The notes under the pieces: generated by a model | What the model saw: the letters and a program-made list of their open reading frames with translations, nothing else | What the model was told of the DNA's origin: nothing | The model's database searches: none | Shown here: piece after piece, positions 14,084 to 24,465 of the stretch | Layout of the letters: every line of letters starts with the position of its first letter | Numbering within the stretch: the first letter of the stretch is position 1 | NCBI GenBank assembly: GCA_013398955.1 | Contig: VWPU01004158.1 | Span: 124,001-188,000 of the forward strand | Length of the DNA stretch: 64,000 nucleotides | Reading direction: 5' to 3' | DNA from: Callaeas wilsoni | Taxonomy: Eukaryota > Chordata > Aves > Passeriformes > Callaeidae | Position numbers and translations under genes: made by a program

Positions 14084-14089
14084 GGGAGA
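14084..14089 (+). repeat. Target-site duplication, left copy (gggaga)
   Basis: The hexamer gggaga lies directly before the TG of the 14090 LTR and recurs directly after its terminal CA at 14468-14473. Six-base duplications are typical of ERVK-like and alpharetrovirus-like integrases. Confidence 0.88.
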
Positions 14090-14467
14090 TGTGGAGACAG
14101 AGTTTTTGCAAGAAAATGGACACATGGTGCACCAGCCATAAGGACAAGTGAACAGAGCACGCAGAAAATGTACACAGCGAGAGAATGCTGATGCTTCAAG
14201 GACAGAGGGACAGCAGCCGAAGGAAAACATAAACAAAGATAGAAAACTGTCCCATGATTTGCATGTATAGGTGCATGGTAGCCGCGCAAACAGAGTGAGA
14301 GATCCAATTAAATCAGTACATGTTTTATGTGTGTATATTGCTTTGCCAATCATGTAATGTGTGGACGCCTGGACGGGGGACATAGTGTATAGTAAGGGTG
14401 CTTGGGGGCAATAAAGGGGCTTCTGCTGGATTCATATTGGATCGTGTGAAGTCCGTTTACTCCCGCA
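14090..14467 (+). mobile_element. Solo ERVK-like LTR inserted in a SINE
   Basis: A 378-bp element starts TGTGGAGACAG and ends CTCCCGCA, flanked by perfect gggaga duplications. An AATAAA polyadenylation signal sits at 14410-14415, followed by a short R/U5-like region (ggattcatattggatcgtg). No internal retroviral sequence and no second LTR are present, so this is a solo LTR left by recombination between the two LTRs of an integrated provirus. The plus-strand orientation comes from the position of the AATAAA and the terminal CA. The 6-bp duplication and the short length point to an ERVK-like group; the exact family is not determined. Confidence 0.87.
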
Positions 14468-14473
14468 GGGAGA
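14468..14473 (+). repeat. Target-site duplication, right copy (gggaga)
   Basis: Identical to the hexamer at 14084-14089. Removing the LTR and one copy reconnects the two parts of the SINE tail, which independently supports the boundaries. Confidence 0.88.
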
Positions 14474-14579
14474 GATCATCAAGTCCAGCTCCCAAATGAA
14501 TGGCCCATTATAGGGATGGAACCCACAACCCTGGTGTTATTAGCATCGTGCTCCAACCAGCTGAACCAATCTCAGGGTC

Positions 14580-16879
14580 ATCCTCTCAGCAGTCCCGCCA
14601 CCCACACACTCTTCAATACTTTCAGAGTGCCACTGGCCTCATGCCTTGGGGCTATCCATACAGACAGCTGTGAGGAGGAGGAGGAGGACTGTAAGTGGAA
14701 CCTAGGAGCTAGACAGTACAAGTATGACAGCATTTCTGAAAGATTTGATGTCAAAAGATTTTTTGTCCTACAATTAAAAAATTACATTTAAAACATGTAT
14801 TTTCTAATAATACTTAATCAAAATAATATATGTTTCAGTGTATTTTTTTAAAGATTAAATGTGAGATGTTTTAGTTATCTAATAATAGGTATTTATAATG
14901 TATGCATGCAAAAAGAAGAAAATTCCACTGAGAATAAGAATCAATATTTTAGAAATATGTGTTCAGCTTTTATTATCATGCCATCTAGCTGACTGACATT
15001 TACTGTTATATTTACAGCTACGTCAAGGTTTTACTACAAATACATGAAAGATGACATTTTGTATTGAGTATCTTTGCACAATAAGCACAGGATAGGATAT
15101 CATAGTTTTGTCTCTATTACAAATGGAGGTAGGTGGAGCTAAGATAAATGCTGCTAAATTTGCACCCAGGTTTAACACAAGTTACTGAAGTGGAAGAAAA
15201 GCTTAGATGTGGGTCTCGACTGGGTTTTCTCTCAGCTTGAGATCCTGAAAACATAGCAGTGATCAGGTTTTCAGATTTGTCAGAAACATTTATGGTCTCA
15301 CACACCAGAAATAAACCTAAGACTGAATTTAAAGCGGTTTCTTTGAAGACAAAGAAATGAAGCTCTGAAAAAATTCAAATTACTCAGAGTATCCTAAGTG
15401 GAGACTACCAAGAAGTTTCTATACTGGAAGTGTGATATGAAGATGACAGTTTTGTACTGTATGGTAGACAACGTGATTAAAGTAAGGGTTCTAATTACCT
15501 ACTGGGCAAAGAAATAGCCCTTCAAAAGTAGTTCACTGTATCAAGCCTGAAAATGTTTTCAGATGAACAGCATGCAATTAATTAATTAGAAGCACATAGA
15601 AATGAAAAAATAAAGTTTCATTTGAAATAACATACCTTATGTTTCAACTGTTGGCTGATTTATATTTCTAAGCATTCAGAGACTGATTCCTTTCATATAG
15701 CTTAAATGGTTTTTCAGCCCAGTTTAGAAATTTCCCAGCCTCAGGGAATAAACTAGGAAATTTAAGAGAACAGTTTTTCAGCTTCATGGTACCTAAGAAT
15801 GCAAGATAGTTCTCATTTTAAGCATATCTATTTGCTGAATGGTTCATTCTTTCTATTTTGCAAGATACTATGATATCAAATGAACAATATTCACTTGAGT
15901 GACTGCATCTGCCAAATTACTTTATCAGTGTGGAGAATTTATCCTCTGGAAAGGATTGTATGGAAGGGAAGATTGCAATTTCAATGCTTGTTCTTGCTGA
16001 AAAATATATCTTCAAATATATTTCCAAACATATTTTCAAATTAATGTTCCACTAGTGTCTCAGGGTTGCTGAGGATGTCTCGTGGCTGCACTGCCTACAG
16101 TCTGTTTTTGAAAAAGAGATTAGAGACCCAAACACCTAAGACATAGCAGAAGAAATTTAAACTTTGCTTTTCCTTCCCCCTCATCATTGCCCTTCTCTCT
16201 GCTGAGAGTCTGGGCACAATATTCTTTTGTTAAGGGAACATATGAAGGGAAGAGTACAAAATAATGAATGGTTTGCACAACGGCAAGAGCATTATTATTT
16301 TTTGTCAGGATTCCACATGCAGTGAATCCTGGGAAAGATACTTTAAAAGTAAATTACTGGCATTTCATAAGTTATTTTTTTCCTTCTTGCCCCCAGCATG
16401 TCAATGTTCTACATTTCCATAATATTGGTTCCTTTAAAGGTTTTCTAATGTAGAGCACTGGCAATTTGTTCATTTTGCGCACTTATCCCTTTTGAATAAC
16501 ACTATTGGTGTGAGGCAGACGTTTTGAGAAGATACTTCATAGGCTTACTTTCACTGTGATTTTAGTGCACCTGTATGTTGACTTGTAATATCCCAGTCAC
16601 TGGCCTCAGTAGAAGAGACTTTCTGACATGATGAGGAATGTTGATGTACTTGGATGATTTACTACATGGCTAAAAAGTTTACAATGGTCTTTAAGATAAT
16701 GAATTATGACAGCGTTCAAATATTGCTCTCCTGACCTGCAACATAAACACATTTGTGGACAGTCTAAGCTTTATACATCATAAAAGCAGACATATAAAAA
16801 ATGTCACTACTACACCACAGAGGTGTTCTCAAAATGTAAAACAGAACGCTGCATAGACTAGATGATGATAATTACATAG
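14580..16879. other. AT-rich stretch, no gene recognised
   Basis: About 2.3 kb with no supported gene. It contains a short GAG-rich run (about 14672-14688) just upstream of the SINE head, and loosely repeated A/T words (variants of atatattttcaaa) at about 16000-16045. Open frames are short and unrecognised. Confidence 0.5.
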
Positions 16880-17003
16880 TTTGGTGTCTTAAGAGGCTTA
16901 AAAATGCAGTAAGACCTAAATTAATTTATCATATTGAATCCCAGGCACAATGAAAATTATTTCCTATCCGGGTAAGTTAAAATACTCTATCTGAATATTC
17001 ATC
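16880..17003 (+). repeat. Left arm of a large inverted repeat
   Basis: This 124-bp arm is the reverse complement of 19108-19232. The outer 76 bases (16880-16955) match without a mismatch. The inner 48 bases match at roughly 85-88 percent by eye, with one length difference. Homology ends at tttggtgtc outside and attcatc inside. It contains gggtaagtt, similar to a 5' splice site. I recognise no transposon family, and the flanks show no target-site duplication. Confidence 0.93.
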
Positions 17004-17461
17004 ACAAATCGACTTTAGATCTCCTGAAATTACACAGGAGGAAAATCACGGTTCCAGATTCCTTAGAGTGGTGAAACACCAGTTTTTGGAATTTCATCTG
17101 CTGCGACTGAAGGGTGACCTTGTAGCATCAGAGCCAGCACTTGCTGCCGAGGCAATCGTTGCCATTATCACACTTTGGCTGCAGCTTGCAGCAGCACTGT
17201 AATATTGTCACTCCTGGCAGAATTCCCTATATGCATTAGTATGAGATGGTATATAAAAAGCCTCTCTAGTCAATAAAGATGTAAAGTCTGGAAAAATTGT
17301 AGGAAAACATGGTTAATTTGCTTAGTTCCTTGGGCTCATTAAATTGGCTCAATGACTGGATTTAAAATAACTGAGCTGATATATCAGCCCCAAGTAATTT
17401 TTCTGCCTGAAACAGCAGCAGTGTACCCTGTAATGCCAATGCTAGATTTCCCTGTGACATA

Positions 17462-17475
17462 CTGCCCTCTTGTGC
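17462..17475 (-). promoter_or_regulatory. Possible CTCF-binding core
   Basis: On the minus strand, GCACAAGAGGGCAG agrees with the CTCF core CCASYAGRKGGCRS at 12 of 14 positions by eye. Matches of this quality arise by chance in long sequences, so it is only a candidate. Confidence 0.25.
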
Positions 17476-17564
17476 ATCTGTAGCTTTCTTAGTGAGATAA
17501 GCTAAGAGCAAGACACCCATTTAGTAAACAGAAGTTCTCAGACTCTCTCTCGATCTCCTATGAC

Positions 17565-17580
17565 TTTTTTTTTTTTTTTT
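17565..17580 (+). repeat. Poly-T run (16 T)
   Basis: An uninterrupted run of 16 T. There is no recognisable retrocopy next to it on the minus strand, so it is probably a simple homopolymer. Confidence 0.85.
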
Positions 17581-18693
17581 GTCCAGAATGAATGTAACTT
17601 CTTAGGTCATGATGGAGAGGCAACACGGACTGGGCTTGCCCAGCATCCTACTGCCATGAGGGGAAGTGGGGAGCAGACTGGGGAGAGTTGAGGGAGGAGG
17701 AACTCCCTCAGGACCAGCAAGAACTGCACTGAGTTTTCTGTCACCTGCTTGTGAGTTGTCTGGAATCAGGCCTGATATTTTTTAAGTTGCTTTCTCATCT
17801 TCAGTTTTATTCTGTTTAAAATGTTAAAAACTGTAATTTATATTCTATGACAGCATGAAAAATTTTGCATTTAAAATCCCTTTTTCTTATCTATGGAGAA
17901 AGCACTACAAGGAGGCTATTGTAACCTTAGCGCTTCAGCGGACTGGTCACACTCTCATACCCGGGATTCTGTCCCTGTGTCAGTGATATTTGTTTTGTAC
18001 AAAATGGAAAGTGTTTGACCAAGAGAGATTGTGTTCTTTTAGATTTTTTCCTGGCAGGAAAGTTACTTTTCTGCTTGAAGGTTGATGTTGAATCAAGCCT
18101 TCCCACACAAGAGAAAAAAAAAAAACGTGCTGTAACTTCCCAATACAATGGTTATCCATTAAGCTCTGGGTGAAGGAATGTCCTCTTTCACACTTATTGA
18201 ACAGGTGATTCTCAGGAATGCCAAGTACCACACACTGTCACCTTATAAGAGGTTAGATGAGAGTTGTAGCTGAAGTTAGTAATGGTTGGCAAGGATTTGT
18301 TGCACTGAGGCAAGTCCTGTGGCAGAAATAAGAGCACATGAAAGTTACCGCATCTTAATTTAGTCTGTGAAGTTTGGCAGTAAAGACTTAAGCAGCCACA
18401 TTAGATATCAACATCTTTTAGCTGATATAGACTCTCAGTAACAGTAACATCTGGAAAAGATGTTGAGACCTTAGTGCTTTTGAAAAATGTTTTACTATCT
18501 TTGGAATAGAATTAGGAAACTATCTGGTAATTTAAAAATAAACCATATTTCCCTTACTTGTGGCAATGTTTGGCCCCTAACCTTTATGAGAAAGGAAGAA
18601 ATGGTAGTACAGCTATTCTGCCATCAGTCATGTACCACACCTCTATGAAAGTGCCGTGGCTTTCAGAAACACACCAGTTTAGATTTCTTAAAT

Positions 18694-18782
18694 AGGAAGA
18701 AGAAGAAGGAGGAGAAGAAGAAGAAGAAGGAGAAGAAGAAGAAGAAGAAGAAGAAGAAGAAGAAGAAGAAGAAGAAGAAGAA
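18694..18782 (+). repeat. (GAA)n/(GAG)n purine microsatellite
   Basis: About 89 bases contain only A and G, mostly GAA triplets with scattered GGA interruptions. On the other strand it is a pure pyrimidine tract. The last roughly 45 bases are uninterrupted GAA repeats. Such homopurine tracts can form intramolecular triplexes and are usually length-variable. A long phenylalanine run in the antisense frame is only a translation of the repeat. Confidence 0.97.
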
Positions 18783-19107
18783 TTCTACTCTAAAGAAAAC
18801 CTTTGCTAATGGAAAAAATGGTGATTTAGAGAGGAAAGAAAATATCAAAACATGCAGGGAAAAACTATCGTACACATTAGATACTGCACAGTATATACTA
18901 TAAATGGCCTTAAGAAATTTAGCAATGACAGTTTACTTGGGACTTTGTTTTTGCAGCCTTAAAAGTGATTTAATAGCTCTGAATGAATTCATTGTCAGTC
19001 TAATATCTTACATATATGGCACCATGAGTCTTGTCAAATTAACATGTAAATAATTATTTCCTTTTGATCTTTTGGAAAAAAACCCATGCAAATCATTACT
19101 TCCTTTT

Positions 19108-19232
19108 GATGAGTATTCAGATAGATTATTTTAACTTACCTGGACATGAAATAAAATTTCATTGTGCCTGGGATTCAATATGATAAATTAATTTAGGTCT
19201 TACTGCATTTTTAAGCCTCTTAAGACACCAAA
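19108..19232 (-). repeat. Right arm of the large inverted repeat
   Basis: The reverse complement of 16880-17003. On the minus strand it starts tttggtgtcttaagagg and includes ccaggtaagtt, a very good match to a vertebrate 5' splice site (CAG followed by GTAAGT). The 76-bp block 19157-19232 is identical to the left arm, and the remainder has diverged. Neither outside nor inside flanks continue the homology. Confidence 0.93.
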
Positions 19233-22200
19233 GGCAAGAGTGCATAGTGGGGTGATATGGGACAACCACTGATAAGAGTAGTGTTTCAAATATTCACAGT
19301 CTTTGCTAGCCAATGCCATCACGTCCTACAGCAATCGCACTTTTTGCAAGCTTTTTTAGCTGAAAAGGTCTGCATCCATTTCATGTATCTGCCAAGTGCC
19401 AAAATATGTATAATAAAAGGTGGAAAACTGGGGATTAAGTCAGGGTGCCTGTGAGGTTACTGACCCTGAATAGGAAGTTGCGTGAAACCAGCAGTTGGAT
19501 TGTCTAGCTCAGGTTGAAGTGTGGGACAGTGTCTGGAACTTAAAGGCTGGAAGTCTTGAACTCCATCTCCCTGGTTTTATCTGCAGAGGGACTGGACTCT
19601 GCCAGTGCAGAGTAGCCAAAAGGCTCTGAGTCCTCTGAAAGATAATTCAGAACAGAAATATTGCTTACTACCATCTAAAAGAATCATAGAGACAGTTGCT
19701 TTCTAATTTAAAGTTCGTTGTTAGGTGTCTAAAATTTTACAATGCAAACTTTACCAGCATCTTAGCAAAATGAACTCTAACAGTTCATGCAGCATCCCCC
19801 AGCTCCTGGTTTGTTCCAATGTAATGTCATTAGTGTCATCAATAGCATTCATCAAGAGAGTTTGGTGGTAAGTTATGTCCATTAATATAATTCTGAACAG
19901 TAGTTTTAAATCAGTTAGTGTTATTTTCAGAAGCCACTTCAGACATAATTTTTGGTATCAGAAATAAACTCCAACATCTCCAGTGTATTGTTCTTCTGTA
20001 TGTTTTGCAGATTGTCACAAGAAGTTCTATTCAATTTTACTCCATTTCTAGCTGTGGTTAGGAGAGAGCCAATGAGGAATAAAATAAAAACTGTAAGCCT
20101 AGGAGTAAGAAAATAAATCTCTGAAGTTAGTGTTAAATTCTGACATATGAGTTGATATATGTCCAATATAACTGCAAAACAATGGAGGTGAAATATTGAA
20201 CAAAACCAAATAATAAAAGAGCCTCTAGTATCTTAATTTAAAACAAAAAGAGAACCAACTTAAAACGTAGCTGTTTACTTGAATCAAAACAGCAGCTCAG
20301 TTATGCTACAATAAAATAATGACAGCAAAGCTGCCGCTATTGTAGCTATTTTTAGTAATTTGTTTTATGCAAATAATGTCCTTACTTTATGCATCGTATT
20401 TTTCCCAGCTCTGAAGAAAACGGCGTCAGTGTTTAACCTTATCTTGTGTGTGTAGGCGTACTGACTGTTCTTAAGAATCAGAGCCATTGCACACAGAAGA
20501 ATTTGGCTCAGTCCTGAAACTTGTCTCAGTACAATTTGGCATCATCTTCTACTGTCACTTATCTACTACTGCACTTGTTCTGCAATGATATTATCTGGCC
20601 TGTGGAGTGAAATCTGCCCAATAACTCTGAAGTAATTGGTAAAATCACATTTTCTTCCTGCAGAACACATAGCTTTTCCAATTACAGAGCTTATTTACTG
20701 CCTGTTTTCTAAGCTACTTATACTGGTTATTAGTAGTCTTGTGGTAGGTACACATTTCAGTTATGCTAGGTTTCAAAAAAGTGGTGTTTATTAAAATCTG
20801 CTCTAGCTGCCCAGTTACAGTGGATATTTACATATCATGAAACTAACTTAATGACCTGTTGCCTGGGCCCAGATGTACAAAAAGAAGCAGCATTCAAGCT
20901 CAGACTGCTAATATGAAGGAAGAAACCCTGAGGATAAGAGGTCTACAAACTACTTGTACGGTATGTTTACTATTATGGGGTAAAATATCTCAATATATAC
21001 TGTGTAATATGGTGACACATGAGAGAGATCTTTGTATTTATTTTCATGCAGTGTGAGTAAATGTTATGTAAACACTTTTTAAAGAAACAGAATATTTCTT
21101 ATTTGTAAATTAAAGTGATGTGTACAGACAGAACTTTGCAATATGAATATAATCTAAATGTTCCCTGGAAGCTTTTAAGTGCAATTTGCCTTCTTATGAC
21201 AAAAAATGATGATGACAATAAGTTTTTTGAAGGACTGGCCACCCTGGGGAGATGTTTTGCTTCACAGGTCACCTCTGCTGCTGCAGGTGTGCCCCACAGT
21301 GCCTGACTGCCTGAAACAGGCAGGGCCAAGGAAACACAGGGGATGACTCTGGGACATCTAATAAATATATTTCCTTCAAGAATCAGGAAAACGAAGCCTA
21401 TGAAATACTTTAAATTAGCCCTTTGCTTTGAAATAGTGAATATCTCAGTCTGTCACTGCTTTTAGTGGAACAGAGGAATTAGCATGGACTCTTTCCAAAA
21501 CCACATGTGTCTGTTCTTTCCGTTAAAAGCCAGTCACATCTCTTCATATCGTGTAGCATACGCTTCTCATTCCAGCTGTGTAGATTAATAGGTCAAGGTT
21601 TTATTTCGGTACATGGCCTATGTAACAGCACAGATGTAGTTCGGAGTTGTAAAACAGGTATCAAATTTTTGTGTCTCCCAAGCTGAAGTGGATATTTTAC
21701 AATAAGGAAAGTGACTCTTCCAAGAAGAGACTCACAGTTGGAGGGCTCTATAGTTTGATGAAGATCATTGCACAGTTTTGTGGTCAACCTGAAGAATATA
21801 CTGTCTATTAAATGTTCCAAGCATACTGGTCAGAAACTGTATTTTCTTTGATGTTTTGCCCTCCCAAGCACTTTACTGGCATAGTTACATTACTGTGAGA
21901 GCAGTAGGTAACATCAGTGGTGCGTGCACTTCCAGAATGGGCTGAGGTTCTTCTTTGCCTGTGTAGCTCTGTCACGTGTTTTGGGGCTGTTTGTTGTTGG
22001 CAGGATCTCTCTGGCAAAATTGTTTACTGAGTCTAAAAGAAGAAAATATGGAATAAAACCCAGTTTGGGGTTTTCTGGTGTTGCTAATGTCTCCCATTAT
22101 AAATCTTATCAACTCAGAGAGCAGAGCTTTTATTGAAGCATAGCTCTATTTTCTGGCTTCACATGACCATATTGTTGAGAGAGCATCACATTTCAATGTT

Positions 22201-23149
22201 TGCCAATGGGAACATTTACAATGGATGCACGGGTTTCATGCATGAAGAGGCTGTCTTTAGAGCTTTGTCAGAGAGGGATTAGAGAGATTCATGGTGGAAA
22301 GCAAGAAGAAATCGCGAGCCAGTACATGCTGCTGCACAAAAAATATCTTAGAGCAAGTATCTCCAAGCAAATTCAAAGAAATAATATTAGTATTAAAAGA
22401 TTACTTGCCCTGAAGGAGACTTATTTGCCAAATGGAAATGGATGATTGAACCATACCCATGTGCAGTGGTGAAGATTGCTGTCACAACAGTTGGCAGTTT
22501 CATTTCTGTAATGACCAGATGCCCAAGCCAAACATCACACAGACACATAATTCTTGCAGCAATGATGTCACTTAATATTCCAGAGTGACCAGTGGTTTCA
22601 TAAAAACAGGCAAAAGGTGTTGACTTTTAGAAAAGCTGTTGATTTTTCCAACAGCCATTTCTTCACGGCACTGCATAAAATGCTAATTGCCATGACATTT
22701 GTTGAAAGCTTCAATCCTCATAATGAAACAGGAAGAACCACTGAACTAATTCATAGCAGCATGTTCCACTGCAGACCTGTTATCAGTGGTTTTAAGATAA
22801 TGAAATTATAACAAGAAGAATGTGTCATTTTCCAGTCAGAATTAACTACATGCAGTTTTATGTGTTTATTAAAGCACTTGAGTGGTCCCCTTCACATGTT
22901 ATCTGGACCCAGACCCAATATTTATTTCTATTTCTTTCAGATGTTTTTTTCTGTATCATGTAGATGAAATATCTCAGAATTACTTCAGTGAGAAGAGAGT
23001 TAAGAACAGGGTATCTCAAACTATTCAGAAAATCCCAAAATACCTTTGTAGTTCCCAACAGACATTCATCTGCTTGTCCATCTTGGAATTGCTTCTTTTT
23101 TGCTTTAGAGAAGATTCAGAAGCTCATAGCTAAGCCAAGGAGGTCACTT
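19233..23149. other. AT-rich stretch, no gene recognised
   Basis: About 3.9 kb with no supported gene or clear repeat. A slightly GC-richer patch at about 21230-21350 contains a small hairpin (ctgcctg, aaa, caggcag) at 21307-21323. Open frames are at most about 80 codons. The right end may include badly decayed CR1 ORF2 sequence before the recognisable part starts. Confidence 0.5.
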
Positions 23150-23289
23150 GCTCCACCTACTTTCCTTACTTTTAAAGGGGATAAACTGGTTTTGTGTTTT
23201 CAGGAGAGGATTCTTGAAAAATTCCCAGCACTTTATAGCTCCTTTATCCTCCATGGAAGCATCTCATTGAACCGCCCTCATCTGAGCTC

Positions 23290-23725
23290 TGAGCTGGCAT
23301 TTGCTCTCCTAAAATCTAAAACCTCTCTCTTAGTAAAAACCTTCAGTGTTTGTCAGGATCCCAAACTCCACAATATTGTGATCACTGCAGCCAAGACTAT
23401 CAGTAACTGAGATATTACAAACTTTTTCTTGGTGTGTGAGTAACAAGTCCGGCAGTGCTTCATTCCTGCTTCTTGCCTCTGATGTCTGTAAGAAGAAGCA
23501 GTCCTCTATGCATTCTGGAAATGTGAGGATGACATGTGAACTGCTGTATTGTTCTTCCAACAAATGTACATTCAAGGTTCTCCATAACATGGAGTGTGAG
23601 TCCTCCTCTTCTTCTCTGCCTGTCTCTGTGAAATGGTGTAGCCATCTGCCATGATCCTTCAGCCATGAGAGTCAGGGCACCACGTTTCAGTTATTCCTAT
23701 GACATCATAACTTCCTGACAGCATG
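23290..23725 (-). pseudogene. CR1 ORF2 endonuclease remnant
   Basis: Minus-strand frames show the signature of the apurinic-like endonuclease of CR1 ORF2. GITETW is at about 23680-23697 (it includes the catalytic glutamate region of this family), then DRQ and arginine-rich residues near 23620, then ALPDLLLTH and LGCSDH at about 23379-23395 (the conserved SDH motif), then DFRRAN at about 23301-23316. The residues normally lying between the glycine-rich strand and the ICWK segment are missing, which indicates an internal deletion. Several frame changes are needed to follow it. The protein is dead; in an intact element it nicks target DNA to prime reverse transcription. Confidence 0.85.
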
Positions 23726-23839
23726 TGGAGCTCCAGTTCCTCCTATTTTCTCCCCGGACTGTTCTGTGCACGTATGCGTACGCTCAGGTGGTTAGTCTTC
23801 TGGTTCTCATCCTGCGAGGTACCTAAGGAATATTTGTCA

Positions 23840-24445
23840 CTGCTCTAGTTGGCCTGGTTTATTCCCAGTTTGCTGCAATGGCATCAGTATTGCCGCTTTG
23901 GACCCTGTCCCCCAAGTGCTTAGGTTTAAAGCCCACCTCACTGTGTTGGCCAGTCTGCTGCCAAAGATTCCCTTTCCTCTTCTAGACAAGTGGATCCCAT
24001 CCCTCTCTAAGAGGCTAAAGTCTCCAGAGAATCCCCCATTGTCCTAAAACCCAAAACCCTCGTGAAGACACCAACCACAAAGCCAGTAGTTGATTTGCAT
24101 TATACTTCTATTTCTGGATGCACCCTCTTCTCTAACCAGTAAAATGAAAGAAAAGATAACTTGGGCACCAATACTTCATTCATGCCCTCCCAGGGTTTTG
24201 TAGTTTTCCTTGAGTTTGCCCAGGTTCCAGCTTGCAATGTCATTCATGCCCATATGAAAGAGGAGCAGCTGAGAGTAGTCTGTGATGTTGACAAGTAGTG
24301 GCACTCTCTTGGCAACCCCTCAGCTCTGGGAAGTCAGCACACCTCTCATGGCTCCCTGTCAGGACAGCAGCAGGAGTCTCAATGCTCCTTAACAGAGAAT
24401 CAGCAACTATGAGCACTTGGTTTTTTGCAGCGTCCTCTGTCACTG
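23840..24445 (-). pseudogene. CR1 ORF1 SGNH-esterase remnant
   Basis: The minus strand reads the lipolytic-esterase-like domain known from CR1 ORF1. VLIVADSLLR (about 24387-24416) carries the block I D-S. GMNDIA (near 24235-24250) is the block III G-x-N-D. DGIHLS (about 23984-24001) is the block V D-x-x-H. So the three hallmark blocks of an SGNH hydrolase occur in the right order and spacing. At least one frameshift lies between the first two blocks, and stops occur between the second and third. In the intact element this protein is thought to bind nucleic acid or membranes during retrotransposition. Confidence 0.87.
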
Positions 24446-24465
24446 GTATATTCTATAAACCAACA

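Larger units (their letters stand above)
14061..14579 (-). mobile_element. tRNA-Ile-derived SINE with CR1-like tail, split by an LTR
   Basis: On the minus strand the head (14579 down to about 14501) resembles tRNA-Ile(AAU). It has an A-box-like TGGTTCAGCTGG, anticodon loop gctaataac, B-box-like GGTTCCATCCC and acceptor end GGGCCA. The B box differs at one place from GGTTCGATCCC. After the tRNA part comes a CR1-like tail, ggacttgatgatc, which resumes on the far side of an inserted LTR as ccaaatcaggatattctgtg, matching the CR1 3' terminus. That structure fits SINEs mobilised by CR1 in birds, such as the one described from zebra finch. The LTR occupies 14090-14467, so the SINE itself is only about 135 bp. 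It is not a functional tRNA gene. Confidence 0.85.
17004..19107. other. Spacer between the inverted-repeat arms
   Basis: This 2.1-kb spacer has no supported gene. It holds 16 consecutive T at 17565-17580, a G-rich segment at 17660-17694, a run of 12 A at 18114-18125, a 12-bp inverted repeat at 18408-18419 and 18455-18466, and the GAA tract at 18694-18782. A CTCF-like word lies at 17462-17475 on the minus strand. No transposase-like reading frame is present. Confidence 0.6.
23150..24465 (-). mobile_element. CR1 LINE internal fragment, ORF1 esterase and ORF2 endonuclease
   Basis: Read on the minus strand from 24465 to about 23150, this is the 5' half of a CR1 element: the esterase part of ORF1, then the start of ORF2 with its endonuclease. 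It is unlike the usual bird CR1 remnant, which keeps only the 3' end. The reverse transcriptase and 3' UTR are missing. The piece has frameshifts, stops and an internal deletion in the endonuclease. Both boundaries are approximate, the 23150 end most of all. Confidence 0.85.

Noticed and set aside
14501..14579. Possible functional tRNA-Ile gene
   Set aside because: Box A and box B each carry a mismatch, the 5' acceptor strand does not pair well with the 3' end, and a CR1-like tail follows, so it is a SINE head.
18663..18875. Antisense frame with a long phenylalanine run
   Set aside because: It is the translation of the GAA microsatellite and has no independent coding support.
16880..19232. 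Autonomous DNA transposon with terminal inverted repeats
   Set aside because: No transposase-like frame lies between the arms, and the flanks show no target-site duplication. A non-autonomous element remains possible and is noted as a finding.
22964..23410. 148-codon plus-strand frame, the longest in the window
   Set aside because: It largely overlaps antisense CR1 ORF2 sequence, whose motifs are on the other strand.
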